Shown: in pieces, positions 34,908 through 43,617 of the stretch
Numbering within the stretch: position 1 is the first letter of the stretch
How the letters are laid out: each line of letters opens with the position of its first letter
Assembly (NCBI RefSeq): GCF_026683955.1
Contig: NZ_CP113343.1
Coordinates: 4,464,001 to 4,528,000, forward strand
Source of the DNA: Arthrobacter sp. MMS18-M83
GTDB taxonomy: Bacteria; Actinomycetota; Actinomycetes; Actinomycetales; Micrococcaceae
Direction: 5' to 3'
Length of the DNA stretch: 64,000 nt
Program-made: the position numbers and the translations under genes
Notes under the pieces: generated by a model
What the model saw: the letters and a program-made list of their open reading frames with translations, nothing else
Database searches by the model: none
What the model was told of the DNA's origin: nothing

Positions 34908-37085
34908 ATGTCGGTGAAAGGCTCAGGCAGTGCGACGAAGGGGTCGAACCGGAGCAACCCCGATCTTCGACGCGCGGACGCTTCGGCAACGTCAGCCGAT
35001 CGGCCCGAGAACATCCGCAACGTTGTCTTGATCGGCCGCTCGGGTGCCGGGAAAACGATGCTGCTCGAGTCCCTCCTCTACGCCGCCGGCGTCGTTACCC
35101 GGATGGGTTCGATCGTCGAAGGCACTACCGTGAGTGACTCGGAAGCGACGGCCATCCACCAGCAGCGTTCCATCGGACTTTCGGCAGCACCCCTCGTGTT
35201 CGACGACGTCAAAGTGAACCTTCTCGACACCCCGGGCTACGCCGATTTCATGGGCGAGTTGCGTGCAGGGCTGCGTGCGGCGGATGCGGCGTTGTTCGTC
35301 GTGTCTGCCGTGGACGGGGTCGACGCCGGGACCGCCGCGTTGTGGAGCGAATGCGAGCGCGTCGGCATGCCCCGGGCCGTAGTGATCAGCCGGCTGGACC
35401 ATCCACGAGCGAACTATGATGCCGTCCTCGCTGAATGCCGCAGATCCTTCGGTGATTCGGTACTGCCCCTCCATTTGCCGGTCCGCCACGGTGACACTGT
35501 CACGGGATTGCTCGGGCTTCTTTCGGGTTCGGTGTCTGAGTACACCCCCGGGGATCCGCGTCCCGCAGTCCGCCCTGCCGCTGCGGAGGAACTGGCCGGC
35601 TCGGACGGTGCCCGGGGTGAGCTTATCGAGGGCATCATCTCGGAGAGCGAGGATGAGACGCTGATGGACCGGTACCTTGGCGGCGAAGATGTCCCCGTCG
35701 ACACCCTCGTGGAGGACTTGGAGACCGCAATCGTCCGGGGGACGTTCTTCCCGGTGCTGGCAACGTCCTCCGTGACCGGTGTCGGCACGGCCGAACTGTT
35801 GGAGGTGCTGACGCGGGCGTTTCCGTCGCCTACTGAGCGTAGCCTGCCCACGGTAACCGACTTGGGTGGGACACCCGTCGAACCGCTGACGTGCGATCCG
35901 GACGGCCCGCTCCTTGGCGAAGTGGTGCGGACTACCGTTGACTCGTTTCTGGGGCGTGTTTGCCTCGTCCGGCTCTTCTCCGGGACGCTTCGCGAGGACT
36001 CTGCCGTGCACGTGGGCGGGCACGGCTTGGCCGAACGGGGCCATCCCGACCACGACAGCGACGAACGGATCACGCACCTCTACTCCCCGTTGGGGTCCAG
36101 CCTCCGGCCGGTGCCTTTCGCCGTGGCCGGGGACATTTGCGCGCTGGCGAAGGTAGCGAGCGCCGAAACGGGAGACACAGTTTCCGCACGCGAGTCGCCG
36201 TTGCTCGTGGAAACCTGGGACATGCCGGAGCCGCTGATGCCCGTCGCGATCGAAGCGGCCTCTCACGGCGACGAGGATGCACTATCCAAGAGCCTGGCCA
36301 AAGTCGCGGCGGGCGATCCGACCCTGAGGGTGGAGCGGAACGCTGAAACCCACCAGCTGGTCTTGTGGTGCATGGGAGAGGCACACTCGGAGGCGGTCCT
36401 CGACAGGTTGCGCGAGCAAGGGGTGAAGCTGCAAACGGTGGACGTCATCACCCCGCTCAGGGAGACGTTCGCCGCCCAAGCCGCCGGCCACGGCCGCTAT
36501 GTCAAGCAATCGGGAGGCCACGGACAATACGCGATCTGCGATATCGAAGTGGAACCCCTTGAACGCGGGACAGGTTTCGAATTCGTCGACAGGATTGTCG
36601 GCGGAGTCATCCCCGGAACTTATGTGGTTTCGGTCGAGAAAGGCGTCCGGGCCCAAATGAACAAAGGGGTGCGCGCAGGCTTCCCGGTGGTCGACATCAG
36701 GGTGACCCTGGTGGGCGGCAAGACGCACAGCGTCGATTCCTCGGACGCGGCTTTCCAGGCCGCTGGCGCATTGGCATTGCGGGAGGCCGCTGCGGCCAGC
36801 AGCATTCAACTCCTGGAGCCGATTTCGGCCGTTACCGTCCTCGTGGCAGACGATCACGTGGGCGCCGTCATGAGTGATCTGTCCTCCCGCCGCGGGCGTG
36901 TTACCGGTACGACGTCGGTGGGCGGGGAAAGTACTGAAATCAGCGCCGAAGTTCCGGAACAGGAATTGCTGCGGTACGCGATCGTGCTGCGGGGACTGAC
37001 CGCGGGCAGCGGCCGATTCCGCCGGGAGTACCTGCGGCATGAGCCGCTGCCTCCTGGTATTGCAATTGCCGCCGCGAAGTCTTGA
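34908..37085 (+). CDS. Elongation factor G-like protein (EF-G2)
   Basis: This is a 725-residue translational GTPase-like protein. It has the EF-G domain order, but the G motifs are altered: P-loop GRSGAGKTML instead of GHVDHGKT, DTPGYADFMG instead of DTPGHVDF, and SRLDHPRANYD instead of NKMD. Domain IV retains GHGRYVKQSGGHGQYAICDIE and FEFVDRIVGGVIPG, and domain V has ALREAAAASSIQLLEPI. This pattern fits actinobacterial EF-G2, which has lost normal GTP-dependent translocation in studied mycobacteria. Start ATG 34908 is preceded by AGGAGG. The main fusA must be elsewhere. It is monocistronic. Confidence 0.85.
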   Translation: MSVKGSGSATKGSNRSNPDLRRADASATSADRPENIRNVVLIGRSGAGKTMLLESLLYAAGVVTRMGSIVEGTTVSDSEATAIHQQRSIGLSAAPLVFDDVKVNLLDTPGYADFMGELRAGLRAADAALFVVSAVDGVDAGTAALWSECERVGMPRAVVISRLDHPRANYDAVLAECRRSFGDSVLPLHLPVRHGDTVTGLLGLLSGSVSEYTPGDPRPAVRPAAAEELAGSDGARGELIEGIISESEDETLMDRYLGGEDVPVDTLVEDLETAIVRGTFFPVLATSSVTGVGTAELLEVLTRAFPSPTERSLPTVTDLGGTPVEPLTCDPDGPLLGEVVRTTVDSFLGRVCLVRLFSGTLREDSAVHVGGHGLAERGHPDHDSDERITHLYSPLGSSLRPVPFAVAGDICALAKVASAETGDTVSARESPLLVETWDMPEPLMPVAIEAASHGDEDALSKSLAKVAAGDPTLRVERNAETHQLVLWCMGEAHSEAVLDRLREQGVKLQTVDVITPLRETFAAQAAGHGRYVKQSGGHGQYAICDIEVEPLERGTGFEFVDRIVGGVIPGTYVVSVEKGVRAQMNKGVRAGFPVVDIRVTLVGGKTHSVDSSDAAFQAAGALALREAAAASSIQLLEPISAVTVLVADDHVGAVMSDLSSRRGRVTGTTSVGGESTEISAEVPEQELLRYAIVLRGLTAGSGRFRREYLRHEPLPPGIAIAAAKS

Positions 37086-37100
37086 TGACCCGCATCGGGC

Positions 37101-37766
37101 TCAGCCGTTACCTCGAAGGAACGCTGATACCGGGCCCGCCAAAGAGGCACCTACATCCGCCGCGCTCTTTTTGACCCCCACGCGATCAAAGGAATGGTCG
37201 CCGCCGTCCCACCACTCGATGGTGGCCGTCGGGCCAATCCGGGACACTACGCCTTCGAGCAACTCGGGCGTCGCGAAGGTGTCTCGAGTGCCCTGCAGGA
37301 ACAGCATCGGCAGGGTGAGCCCGTAGAGGTGCTCGTCACGCAGCTTCTCCGGTTTCCCCGGCGGGTGCAGTGGGTAGCCGAGGTAGACGAGTCCAGCCGC
37401 GGGCATGCCTTCGGCGACTGCCATCGATGCCATGCGACCACCGAAGGACTTACCTGCCGCCCACAGCGGCTCGCCCTCTGAACGGGACGCCGCTTCCGCC
37501 ATGACGGCCCGCCACGCCGCGATCGCCGCAGGCGGCCGGTCGGGGAACCTCTTGCCGGCTTCCCGGTAGGGGAAGTTGAAGCGCAAGGTGGCGACGCCGT
37601 CGTCGTTCAATGCGCGTGCGAGGCCGCCAAGGAAGGGATGCTCCATTCCCGCTCCCGCTCCGTGGGCGATCACGAGGGTCGCGAACGGTTTGGCAGGCCG
37701 GGCGTAGATACCTGAGATCGGTGCGCCGTCGACGTCGATGGCGATCCGGGTTTCGTCGACGCTCAT
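37101..37766 (-). CDS. Alpha/beta hydrolase (dienelactone-hydrolase-like, KANL3/Tex30 type)
   Basis: This 221-residue hydrolase has the pattern of KANL3/Tex30-like alpha/beta proteins: LVIAHGAGAGMEHPFL, FNFPYREAGKRFPDRP, nucleophile Ser in GKSFGGRMASM, Asp in GTRDTFATPE and catalytic His in GDHSFD. Its ATG at 37766 overlaps the stop of the YrdC-type gene by four bases (37763-37766), so the two are co-translated. Function is unknown; the fixed coupling to a YrdC-domain gene is interesting but not explained by the family. Confidence 0.84.
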   Translation of the reverse strand: MSVDETRIAIDVDGAPISGIYARPAKPFATLVIAHGAGAGMEHPFLGGLARALNDDGVATLRFNFPYREAGKRFPDRPPAAIAAWRAVMAEAASRSEGEPLWAAGKSFGGRMASMAVAEGMPAAGLVYLGYPLHPPGKPEKLRDEHLYGLTLPMLFLQGTRDTFATPELLEGVVSRIGPTATIEWWDGGDHSFDRVGVKKSAADVGASLAGPVSAFLRGNG

Positions 37767-38383
37767 TCGAAACGGGAGGGATCGCCGGTGCCGCGCCTGA
37801 CCACTTCCGCTGTGCCGCTCGAGAAGTCCACCACGGTGGTAGGCTCTGCGCCGGTGTCCCCTGAATCGATCACGGCTTCCACCAGGTTGTCCAAGCGTTC
37901 CTTGATTTCCCAACCCTGGGTCAAGGGCTCCTCCTCGTCGGGGAGCAACAGGGTGCTGGAAAGGAGCGGTTCACCCAGTTCGGCCAGCAGCGCCTGGACG
38001 AAGTTGTGGTCTGGAATGCGCACGCCTACCGTCTTTTTCTTGGGGTGCAGGAGCCGGCGCGGCACTTCCTTGGTGGCAGGAAGGATGAATGTGTAGCTTC
38101 CCGGCGTGACGGCCTTGATGCTTCGGAACACATCGTTGTCGATCATGACGAACTGCCCCAGCTGCGCGAAGTCCTTGCAGACCAAGGTGAAATGGTGTTT
38201 GCCGTCCAGCTGGCGGATTGAGCGGATCCGATCGAGGGCTTCCCTGTTGCCAATTTGCGCGCCGAGTGCGTAGCAGGAATCGGTGGGGTAGGCGATCAGT
38301 CCGCCCGACTTCAGGATGTTCACCACCTGGGCAATTGCGCGTGGTTGGGGGTCCTGCGGGTGAACATCGAAGAATCTTGCCAT
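37763..38383 (-). CDS. YrdC/YciO-family L-threonylcarbamoyladenylate synthase-like protein
   Basis: The 206-residue protein has the YrdC fold: LKSGGLIAYPTDSCYALGAQ, RIRSIRQLDGKHHFTLVCKD, and SYTFILPATKEVPRR, then KKKTVGVRIPDHNFVQALL. It resembles YciO more than TsaC/YrdC, with the shorter architecture lacking Sua5's C-terminal domain, so it may not be the organism's main t6A enzyme. The ATG at 38383 is only six bases after TAAGCT (read on the minus strand, 38390-38395), suggesting a leaderless transcript. It is followed by a four-base overlap with the alpha/beta hydrolase. Confidence 0.85.
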   Translation of the reverse strand: MARFFDVHPQDPQPRAIAQVVNILKSGGLIAYPTDSCYALGAQIGNREALDRIRSIRQLDGKHHFTLVCKDFAQLGQFVMIDNDVFRSIKAVTPGSYTFILPATKEVPRRLLHPKKKTVGVRIPDHNFVQALLAELGEPLLSSTLLLPDEEEPLTQGWEIKERLDNLVEAVIDSGDTGAEPTTVVDFSSGTAEVVRRGTGDPSRFE

Positions 38384-38410
38384 GCCAAGAGCTTACGGGT
38401 AGGCAGTACT

Positions 38411-39256
38411 TCAGGACAGGACATCCTTGCTCGTGAACTTGCCATAGGCCAACGCCCCGGCTGCCAGGATGTAACCCGCTTGCAGCCAGGCGTTGTCTCC
38501 GAAGCTCACCCATGAAATGGGTTGGCGCAGGAGATCAGCGAAGCCCAACCAGTAGTGGCTGAACAACCAAGGATGCAGCCACTCCAATTGCGGCAAATTG
38601 TCGGCCACTTGCGACACCACGGACAGCACGACGGTGGCCGCCATTGCACCGACTGGAATGTCCGTAAAGGTGGAGATTGCCAGACCGATAGCGGACAGCC
38701 CCAGCAGAGAGACGGCAATGTACGCAGCAATCAGCAGCGAACGCACTACGGATTCGCCGACGCCGATAGTGTCGCCCGAGAGCAGCGTGACGGGGCCCAC
38801 CGGGAACAGCACGACGCCGGCCAGCGCGCCGGCGGCGGCGACCGTCAGGGTCGCTGCCAAGCAGAACGCGGCGGCGGCCGTGTATTTGATCAGCAAGAGG
38901 CGGACGCGTCCAGCGGGGGCGACGAGCAAGTACCTGAGCGTGCCCAGGTTCGCTTCTCCGGCAATCGTGTCGCCTGCTACCACCCCGATTGTGAGGGGCA
39001 GGAACAATGGCACCGAAACCACCAGCGCTGTCACGCCAACGAAGAGCCCGTTTTGCGTGATCCGATCCAGGAAAGGTGGACCCCGGCCTGGAGCCACCGG
39101 ATGTGAGCTCAGTTTGACCGCCGCGGCAATGAGAATGGGAATGGCTGCGAGCGCCAGCAGCATGGCCCACGTCCGCAGCCGCCTGAACAGTACCGAGAGC
39201 TCCGAGGCCATGAGGGACCACGAGCTTGATGGCCGGCCCTTCGGCGCGGCAGTCAT
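38411..39256 (-). CDS. ABC transporter permease (ABC-2 type)
   Basis: This 281-residue membrane protein has six predicted helices of the ABC-2 exporter type: LLALAAIPILIAAAVKL, FVGVTALVVSVPLFLPLTIG, followed by GDTIAGEANLGTLRYLLV, the conserved cytoplasmic element, and further segments. The ATG at 39256 lies 16 bases after the ATPase stop, so it is the last gene of a three-gene operon with the ATPase and the LolA-like protein. Substrate unknown. The stop at 38411 is close to the YrdC start (38383), but that gene seems to have its own promoter. Confidence 0.84.
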   Translation of the reverse strand: MTAAPKGRPSSSWSLMASELSVLFRRLRTWAMLLALAAIPILIAAAVKLSSHPVAPGRGPPFLDRITQNGLFVGVTALVVSVPLFLPLTIGVVAGDTIAGEANLGTLRYLLVAPAGRVRLLLIKYTAAAAFCLAATLTVAAAGALAGVVLFPVGPVTLLSGDTIGVGESVVRSLLIAAYIAVSLLGLSAIGLAISTFTDIPVGAMAATVVLSVVSQVADNLPQLEWLHPWLFSHYWLGFADLLRQPISWVSFGDNAWLQAGYILAAGALAYGKFTSKDVLS

Positions 39257-39272
39257 GGGTTCAGTCCCGCGT

Positions 39273-40259
39273 TCAGCCAGCAATGTCGAAGCCCTCTCCG
39301 GTGAGGGAGACGAAGCGCTCCTCCAGGCTGGCGTTCTCCACGCCAAAGCCCCGGACCCGGACGCCGTCCGCGACGAGGGCCGCCACGATCGCCTCGGGCG
39401 CCACATCGTGCCCCGGTGAACCGGTACTGACAAGACTCTGGCCATCGGGACGTGACGAGCCGGGCGACGGGGCTGACAGCTCAGACTGCAGGCCGAGCCT
39501 CGAGAGGACACGGACGGCGGCCTCAACATCAGGCGTGTGGAGCCGGATGGTGGCCTTCCCTGCGGCCCGGAGTTCCTGCAGGGTTCCTTGTGCCACGAGC
39601 TTGCCCACGCTCATGACGCCCACATGCGTGCACACCTGCTCTACCTCCGCGAGGAGATGGCTTGAAACAAATACCGTGGTGCCTCCGGCGGCGAGGGAGC
39701 GGACCAGGCTGCGCACCTCCCTGGTGCCCTGTGGATCCAGGCCATTGGTGGGTTCATCGAGGACAAGGAGCTCCCTCGGCCGCAGCAGCGCATGCGCGAT
39801 CCCGAGGCGCTGCTTCATCCCGAGGGAGTAGGCGCGGACTTTCTTTCCTGCGGCGTGGGACAGCCCCACGCGCTCGAGTGCTTCGTCAACCCGTGCCGCC
39901 CGGGTTGACGGGGAGGCATGCGGGTCGGCGCTGTCCAGTCGCCGAAGGTTCGCGGCCCCGGACAGGAAGGGGTAGAAAGCCGGCCCTTCCACCAAGGCGC
40001 CAACATGGGGCAGGACCGCTGCCAGTTGGCGTGGCATTTCACCGCCAAGGACCCGGATATTGCCACTTGTGGCGGCCGCCAGGCCAAGCAGCAAACGGAT
40101 GGTGGTGGTCTTGCCGGAACCATTGGGGCCGAGGAAGCCAAAGACGGATCCGCGGGGAACAGCCAGGTCGATTGCGTCGACCGCGGCCTGGTGGCCGAAC
40201 TGCTTGCTGAGGCCCCGTGTTTCTATCGCCAGGTCAGCTGGCGGGGATGCCTCCGTCAC
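39273..40259 (-). CDS. ABC transporter ATP-binding protein
   Basis: The 328-residue ATPase has Walker A GPNGSGKTTT (44-53), signature YSLGMKQRLGIAHAL, Walker B LLVLDEPTNGLDPQG and the switch His in FVSSHLLAE. This is the DRI-type/ABC-2 exporter ATPase family. Its start overlaps the stop of the LolA-like gene by four bases (ATGA at 40256-40259), and the permease follows after 16 bases, so all three are one operon. The C-terminal 90 residues form a regulatory domain with a leucine-rich stretch typical of multidrug-type exporters. Substrate is unknown. Confidence 0.9.
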   Translation of the reverse strand: MTEASPPADLAIETRGLSKQFGHQAAVDAIDLAVPRGSVFGFLGPNGSGKTTTIRLLLGLAAATSGNIRVLGGEMPRQLAAVLPHVGALVEGPAFYPFLSGAANLRRLDSADPHASPSTRAARVDEALERVGLSHAAGKKVRAYSLGMKQRLGIAHALLRPRELLVLDEPTNGLDPQGTREVRSLVRSLAAGGTTVFVSSHLLAEVEQVCTHVGVMSVGKLVAQGTLQELRAAGKATIRLHTPDVEAAVRVLSRLGLQSELSAPSPGSSRPDGQSLVSTGSPGHDVAPEAIVAALVADGVRVRGFGVENASLEERFVSLTGEGFDIAG

Positions 40260-41344
40260 TGCGGGGAGGCTGCAGCTTGCAGCCGCTCAAGTGGCACCAT
40301 TCCCGCGAAGACGCGGCCGTCGTCGAGCATCAGAACAGACACCAGGCTGGTAGTCAGCGCGCGCCCGCCCGGCACTGCCTGGGTGAGCTGGGCGAACATC
40401 GGGGCAGCCCGGACATCAGTGGGCACTGTGCCCGCCGGCAAGCTGATCACCGCGTCCCAGCCGCTGCCCGTGACCGCGGGCCGGCCAGTTGCTGCCTTCG
40501 CAAGCGGTGCCTGGCCGGTCTTTCCGGGCAGGGTACGCAGTTGTGGAGATGTTTTCTCTTCCACGGCGGCACCGCGAGGTGGAGTGAAACTGAACAGGCC
40601 GGCGTCGGGCGCGGACAGGTTCAGGTCAGTGAAGGAAACCGAAAAGGCTGCTGCGGCCTGGCCCCGTGCGCGCACGTCGACGCCGAGCGGCAGGCCGGAG
40701 GCGGAGTCGACGGCGACCGTCACGGAGTCGACGAGAGTTCCGGTACTGCGTGGCTTGATCACTAACTGGTAGGCCGTGCGTCCGGCCACAGTGGTTCCGT
40801 CGCCCACGGCCACTTCCGTGCTGGGCTCGACGGCGGCGAGGAAGTGCTGCGCGACGACGTCAGGTGTGGCCATTCCGGGAGTTGGTGTCGCATGCGGGGC
40901 AGGGCTGCCGGTCTTGGGCGGCGCAGGCAGTGTCACATGCGCCGCGCTGTTGTCGGCCGAGTTGTAGAGCCAGAGATCGTTGCCATTGCGGACGAGATCC
41001 CGCTCGGCGAGCATGTCCATCACCTGGAACCTGGCTTTGGAGGGGCCGTCCACGTAGACCCGCGCCGTGTGCGAACCGCTCAACAGTTCGATCACGGAAG
41101 CTGGACCCTGGGTGGCAGTAGGTCCGGTGGAGGGGAGTTGGGGGAGTCCCAGTTCGGAATTCTGCTGAAGCGTACCGGATAAGGCACGGACTTCGGAGTG
41201 CCCGATCATGGCGATGACTTCCGCGGCCGTCTTGTGCGGCAGGCTCGTTGCAGCTCCCGCCTGGTAGGAACCAGCCAAGGCCGCCGCGCCAAGGGCTACC
41301 GGAACCATCGCGGCCGGCAACCAACGCAACCAGGGGCGGGTCAT
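40256..41344 (-). CDS. Secreted LolA/RseB-like protein encoded with ABC exporter
   Basis: This 362-residue protein has an N-terminal hydrophobic signal (LPAAMVPVALGAAALAGSYQAGA) and then the beta-rich LolA/RseB fold: AEVIAMIGHSEVRALSGTLQ, SHTARVYVDGPSKARFQVMD, LVRNGNDLWLYNSADNSAAH and a C-terminal DVRAAPMFAQLTQAVPGG. These proteins bind lipids or acyl chains in a cavity; the DUF2092-type wording sometimes used covers the same fold. In an organism without an outer membrane, the operon with an ABC-2 exporter suggests it receives or presents a lipid or hydrophobic substrate outside the membrane. Its start ATG 41344 follows GAGGT. Function is inferred. Confidence 0.78.
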   Translation of the reverse strand: MTRPWLRWLPAAMVPVALGAAALAGSYQAGAATSLPHKTAAEVIAMIGHSEVRALSGTLQQNSELGLPQLPSTGPTATQGPASVIELLSGSHTARVYVDGPSKARFQVMDMLAERDLVRNGNDLWLYNSADNSAAHVTLPAPPKTGSPAPHATPTPGMATPDVVAQHFLAAVEPSTEVAVGDGTTVAGRTAYQLVIKPRSTGTLVDSVTVAVDSASGLPLGVDVRARGQAAAAFSVSFTDLNLSAPDAGLFSFTPPRGAAVEEKTSPQLRTLPGKTGQAPLAKAATGRPAVTGSGWDAVISLPAGTVPTDVRAAPMFAQLTQAVPGGRALTTSLVSVLMLDDGRVFAGMVPLERLQAAASPQ

Positions 41345-41430
41345 GGCAACCTCGCGAACCGTCCACCATTGGGGAAGTTCATGCTTCCAGACTACTCCTG
41401 GTGTTGTGGGTGATCACGGGTTCCAGCCCC

Positions 41431-42318
41431 CTATGACTCCAGCGTCCTTCGCACGAAGTCGGCGCTTGGCCGTGAATAGGCGGCCCCGAGGCGCTCGAAC
41501 AAGGCGATTCCCGCCATCCCGGGCCAATCCTCGGGCAGGAATTCAGCTGGCAGCCCTGGGTCCAGGTACGGGATGATCCGCCAGCGGTCGATGCATCGGA
41601 CATAGCTGGCGAAGGTTTCGGCCGACGCCTCGCGAGAGGCTTCCATCAGCTGGTGAGCATCACCTGAGCCGCCTTCGGGACCGTCACCCGAGCTGCCGCC
41701 GCCGTCGGAACCATGATGCCCGATGAAGTCGCGGTGCAGTTCCGCCACTGCGTCGAGATCCCACCAAGCGGAGGCGGCATCGCGGAGGCTGCCGCCGACC
41801 AGGGGAGCGTCCGTGACGAACACGGTGGACATGCGTCGCAACTCGAGGTCCTCCAGGATCTCCTCCACCTCATCGCGCAGGGAATCCGGGCAGATCCACA
41901 GCCCCGCTGCCACCGTGCCGCAGCCAATCCAGTGCAGCCTGCGCCGCAATTGGTGCCGCTTTTCCCGCTCGGTCTCCGGGATGGAAAAGGACACGAGGCA
42001 CCAACGGTCCGCGGACGACATCAGCCGGGGGTTGTAGATCCGGCGGTCGCCGCGGGCAAGCATGGCCGCGGCGCCGTCGGTGATGGCGAACCCAGGAACA
42101 CCCTGATACAGCCGGGGGAACACGATTTCCTTCTTTTTCAACCTCGACAAGGCCGTCCGGGTCACAGCCGCGGAGACCCCGAGGGCCTCCATGAGGGCGA
42201 TGATGTGCCTGGTGGACATCCATCCGCCGGCATCGCGCAGGTACAGGCCGATGACAGTGCGCAGCAACGACGTGGTGCTCCCGGGCCGGGAGTCCATGTC
42301 GTCAAGGACAGCACTCAC
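41431..42318 (-). CDS. PaaX-family transcriptional regulator
   Basis: The 295-residue protein has the three PaaX parts: an N-terminal winged helix (TSLLRTVIGLYLRDAGGWMS, GVSAAVTRTALSRLKKKEIV), a central domain (DRRIYNPRLMSSADRWCLVSF, RRRLHWIGCGTVAAGLWICP) and a C-terminal region. Studied PaaX binds phenylacetyl-CoA, so the effector here is probably an aromatic CoA or acid. Its ATG overlaps the kynU stop by four bases (42315-42318), fixing its expression to the kynurenine operon. A Gly/Ser-rich insert (HHGSDGGGSSGDGPEGGSGD) lies in the C-terminal part. Autoregulation and control of kynAU are inferred. Confidence 0.86.
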   Translation of the reverse strand: MSAVLDDMDSRPGSTTSLLRTVIGLYLRDAGGWMSTRHIIALMEALGVSAAVTRTALSRLKKKEIVFPRLYQGVPGFAITDGAAAMLARGDRRIYNPRLMSSADRWCLVSFSIPETEREKRHQLRRRLHWIGCGTVAAGLWICPDSLRDEVEEILEDLELRRMSTVFVTDAPLVGGSLRDAASAWWDLDAVAELHRDFIGHHGSDGGGSSGDGPEGGSGDAHQLMEASREASAETFASYVRCIDRWRIIPYLDPGLPAEFLPEDWPGMAGIALFERLGAAYSRPSADFVRRTLES

Positions 42319-43553
42319 AGGAGCTCGGCGAGGGCGTCCCGGATGGCGGTCACGCCCAGCTCAACCTCGGCATAGCTGGTGCTGAGCGGCGAGAGGCCGA
42401 TGCGCAGTCCGTGGGGCGGACGGAAGTCGGGGATAACCCCCCGCTCCCAGAGTTTCTGGGTGACCTCGCCGAAGAGGGGATGGTCCACCGTGATGTGCGA
42501 GCCACGCTCTGCGGTGTTGCGCGGGCTGACAATCTCGGCGCCCAGCGGGACCAGTAAGTCTTCGGCCAGGGCAACGGCGTATTCGGTGAGCTTGATGGAC
42601 TTCTCCCGCACAGCGTCCATCCCGACGGACGCAATGAGCTCCACCATGTCCTTGAGTGGCTGCATGGCGAGAACGGGCGGGGTGCCGGTGATGAAGCGGC
42701 GGATCCCCTTGGCGGGCGTGTAGCTTTCCGTCATGCCGAAAGGGTTGTCGGCGCCCATCCACCCCCAAATGGGCTGCTGCAAGCGGTTTTGCTGCGCCGC
42801 GTTGACATACGCGAACGCGGGGGAGCCCGGGCCGCCGTTGAGGTACTTGTACGTGCAACCCACTGCAAGGTCGACGCCCCAGGCGTCCAGTTCGAGGGGC
42901 ACCGAGCCTACTGAGTGGCACAGGTCCCAAAGCATGAGCGCACCGGCGTCCTTGACCAACGCGGTGATCGCTTCCGCATCCGCAAGGAAGCCGGAACGGT
43001 ACGCCACGTGGCTGAGGACGACGACGGCGGTCCGCTCGCTGAGCAGTCCCTCAAGGTCTGTGGTCCGGACGCCGCTGGCCGGGTTGGAGGCGACCCACTT
43101 GATAGTGGCGCCTTTTTCCGCCGCGATGCCTTCGATGATGAAACGGTCGGTGGGGAAGTTGTCGCGATCAACCACGATCTCATCGCGGCCCGGTTGGGCG
43201 TCCATTGCGGCACGGATGAGTTTGTAGAGCATGACGGAGGTGGAGTCTCCCACGGTGACCTGACCGGCGGCCGCGCCCAGCGTCACTGCGCCTATCCGGT
43301 CGCCGACCCGGGTGGGCTCGTCCATCCACTGTTCGTCCCAGCCCCGGATAAGGCGGCTGCCCCACGCGTCTTGGACGAATGAAGCCAGCTTCGCCGGCGT
43401 GGCCTTGAGCGGGCGCCCGAGCGAGTTCCCGTCGAGATAGGCCGCGAGTTGCCCCTCCTCGGGTGCGTAAAAGGCCTCACGCTGTTCGGCGAGGGGATCG
43501 GCGGCGTCGAGTTCGCCCGACGTCGGCCGTTGGGTTTGCTGCACGCTGTTCAT
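42315..43553 (-). CDS. kynU: Kynureninase
   Basis: This 412-residue PLP enzyme cleaves kynurenine to anthranilate and alanine. The PLP Lys is K236 in GCTYKYLNGGPG, with D210 and H213 in LWDLCHSVG acting as cofactor and catalytic partners. The N-terminal YAPEEGQLAAYLDGNSLG and C-terminal SHITVDHPLFGEVTQKLWE match. Start ATG 43553 follows CAGGAGAG. It sits 64 bases after kynA and overlaps the paaX start by four bases. No kynurenine formamidase (kynB) is in the window; it may be elsewhere or replaced by a general hydrolase. Confidence 0.92.
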   Translation of the reverse strand: MNSVQQTQRPTSGELDAADPLAEQREAFYAPEEGQLAAYLDGNSLGRPLKATPAKLASFVQDAWGSRLIRGWDEQWMDEPTRVGDRIGAVTLGAAAGQVTVGDSTSVMLYKLIRAAMDAQPGRDEIVVDRDNFPTDRFIIEGIAAEKGATIKWVASNPASGVRTTDLEGLLSERTAVVVLSHVAYRSGFLADAEAITALVKDAGALMLWDLCHSVGSVPLELDAWGVDLAVGCTYKYLNGGPGSPAFAYVNAAQQNRLQQPIWGWMGADNPFGMTESYTPAKGIRRFITGTPPVLAMQPLKDMVELIASVGMDAVREKSIKLTEYAVALAEDLLVPLGAEIVSPRNTAERGSHITVDHPLFGEVTQKLWERGVIPDFRPPHGLRIGLSPLSTSYAEVELGVTAIRDALAELL

Positions 43554-43617
43554 GTCTCTCCTGAAGAAATTTCTATTGCGGTTGCTGGAAGTGTTGCTTG
43601 ATGTCTTGTTTGGGGGC

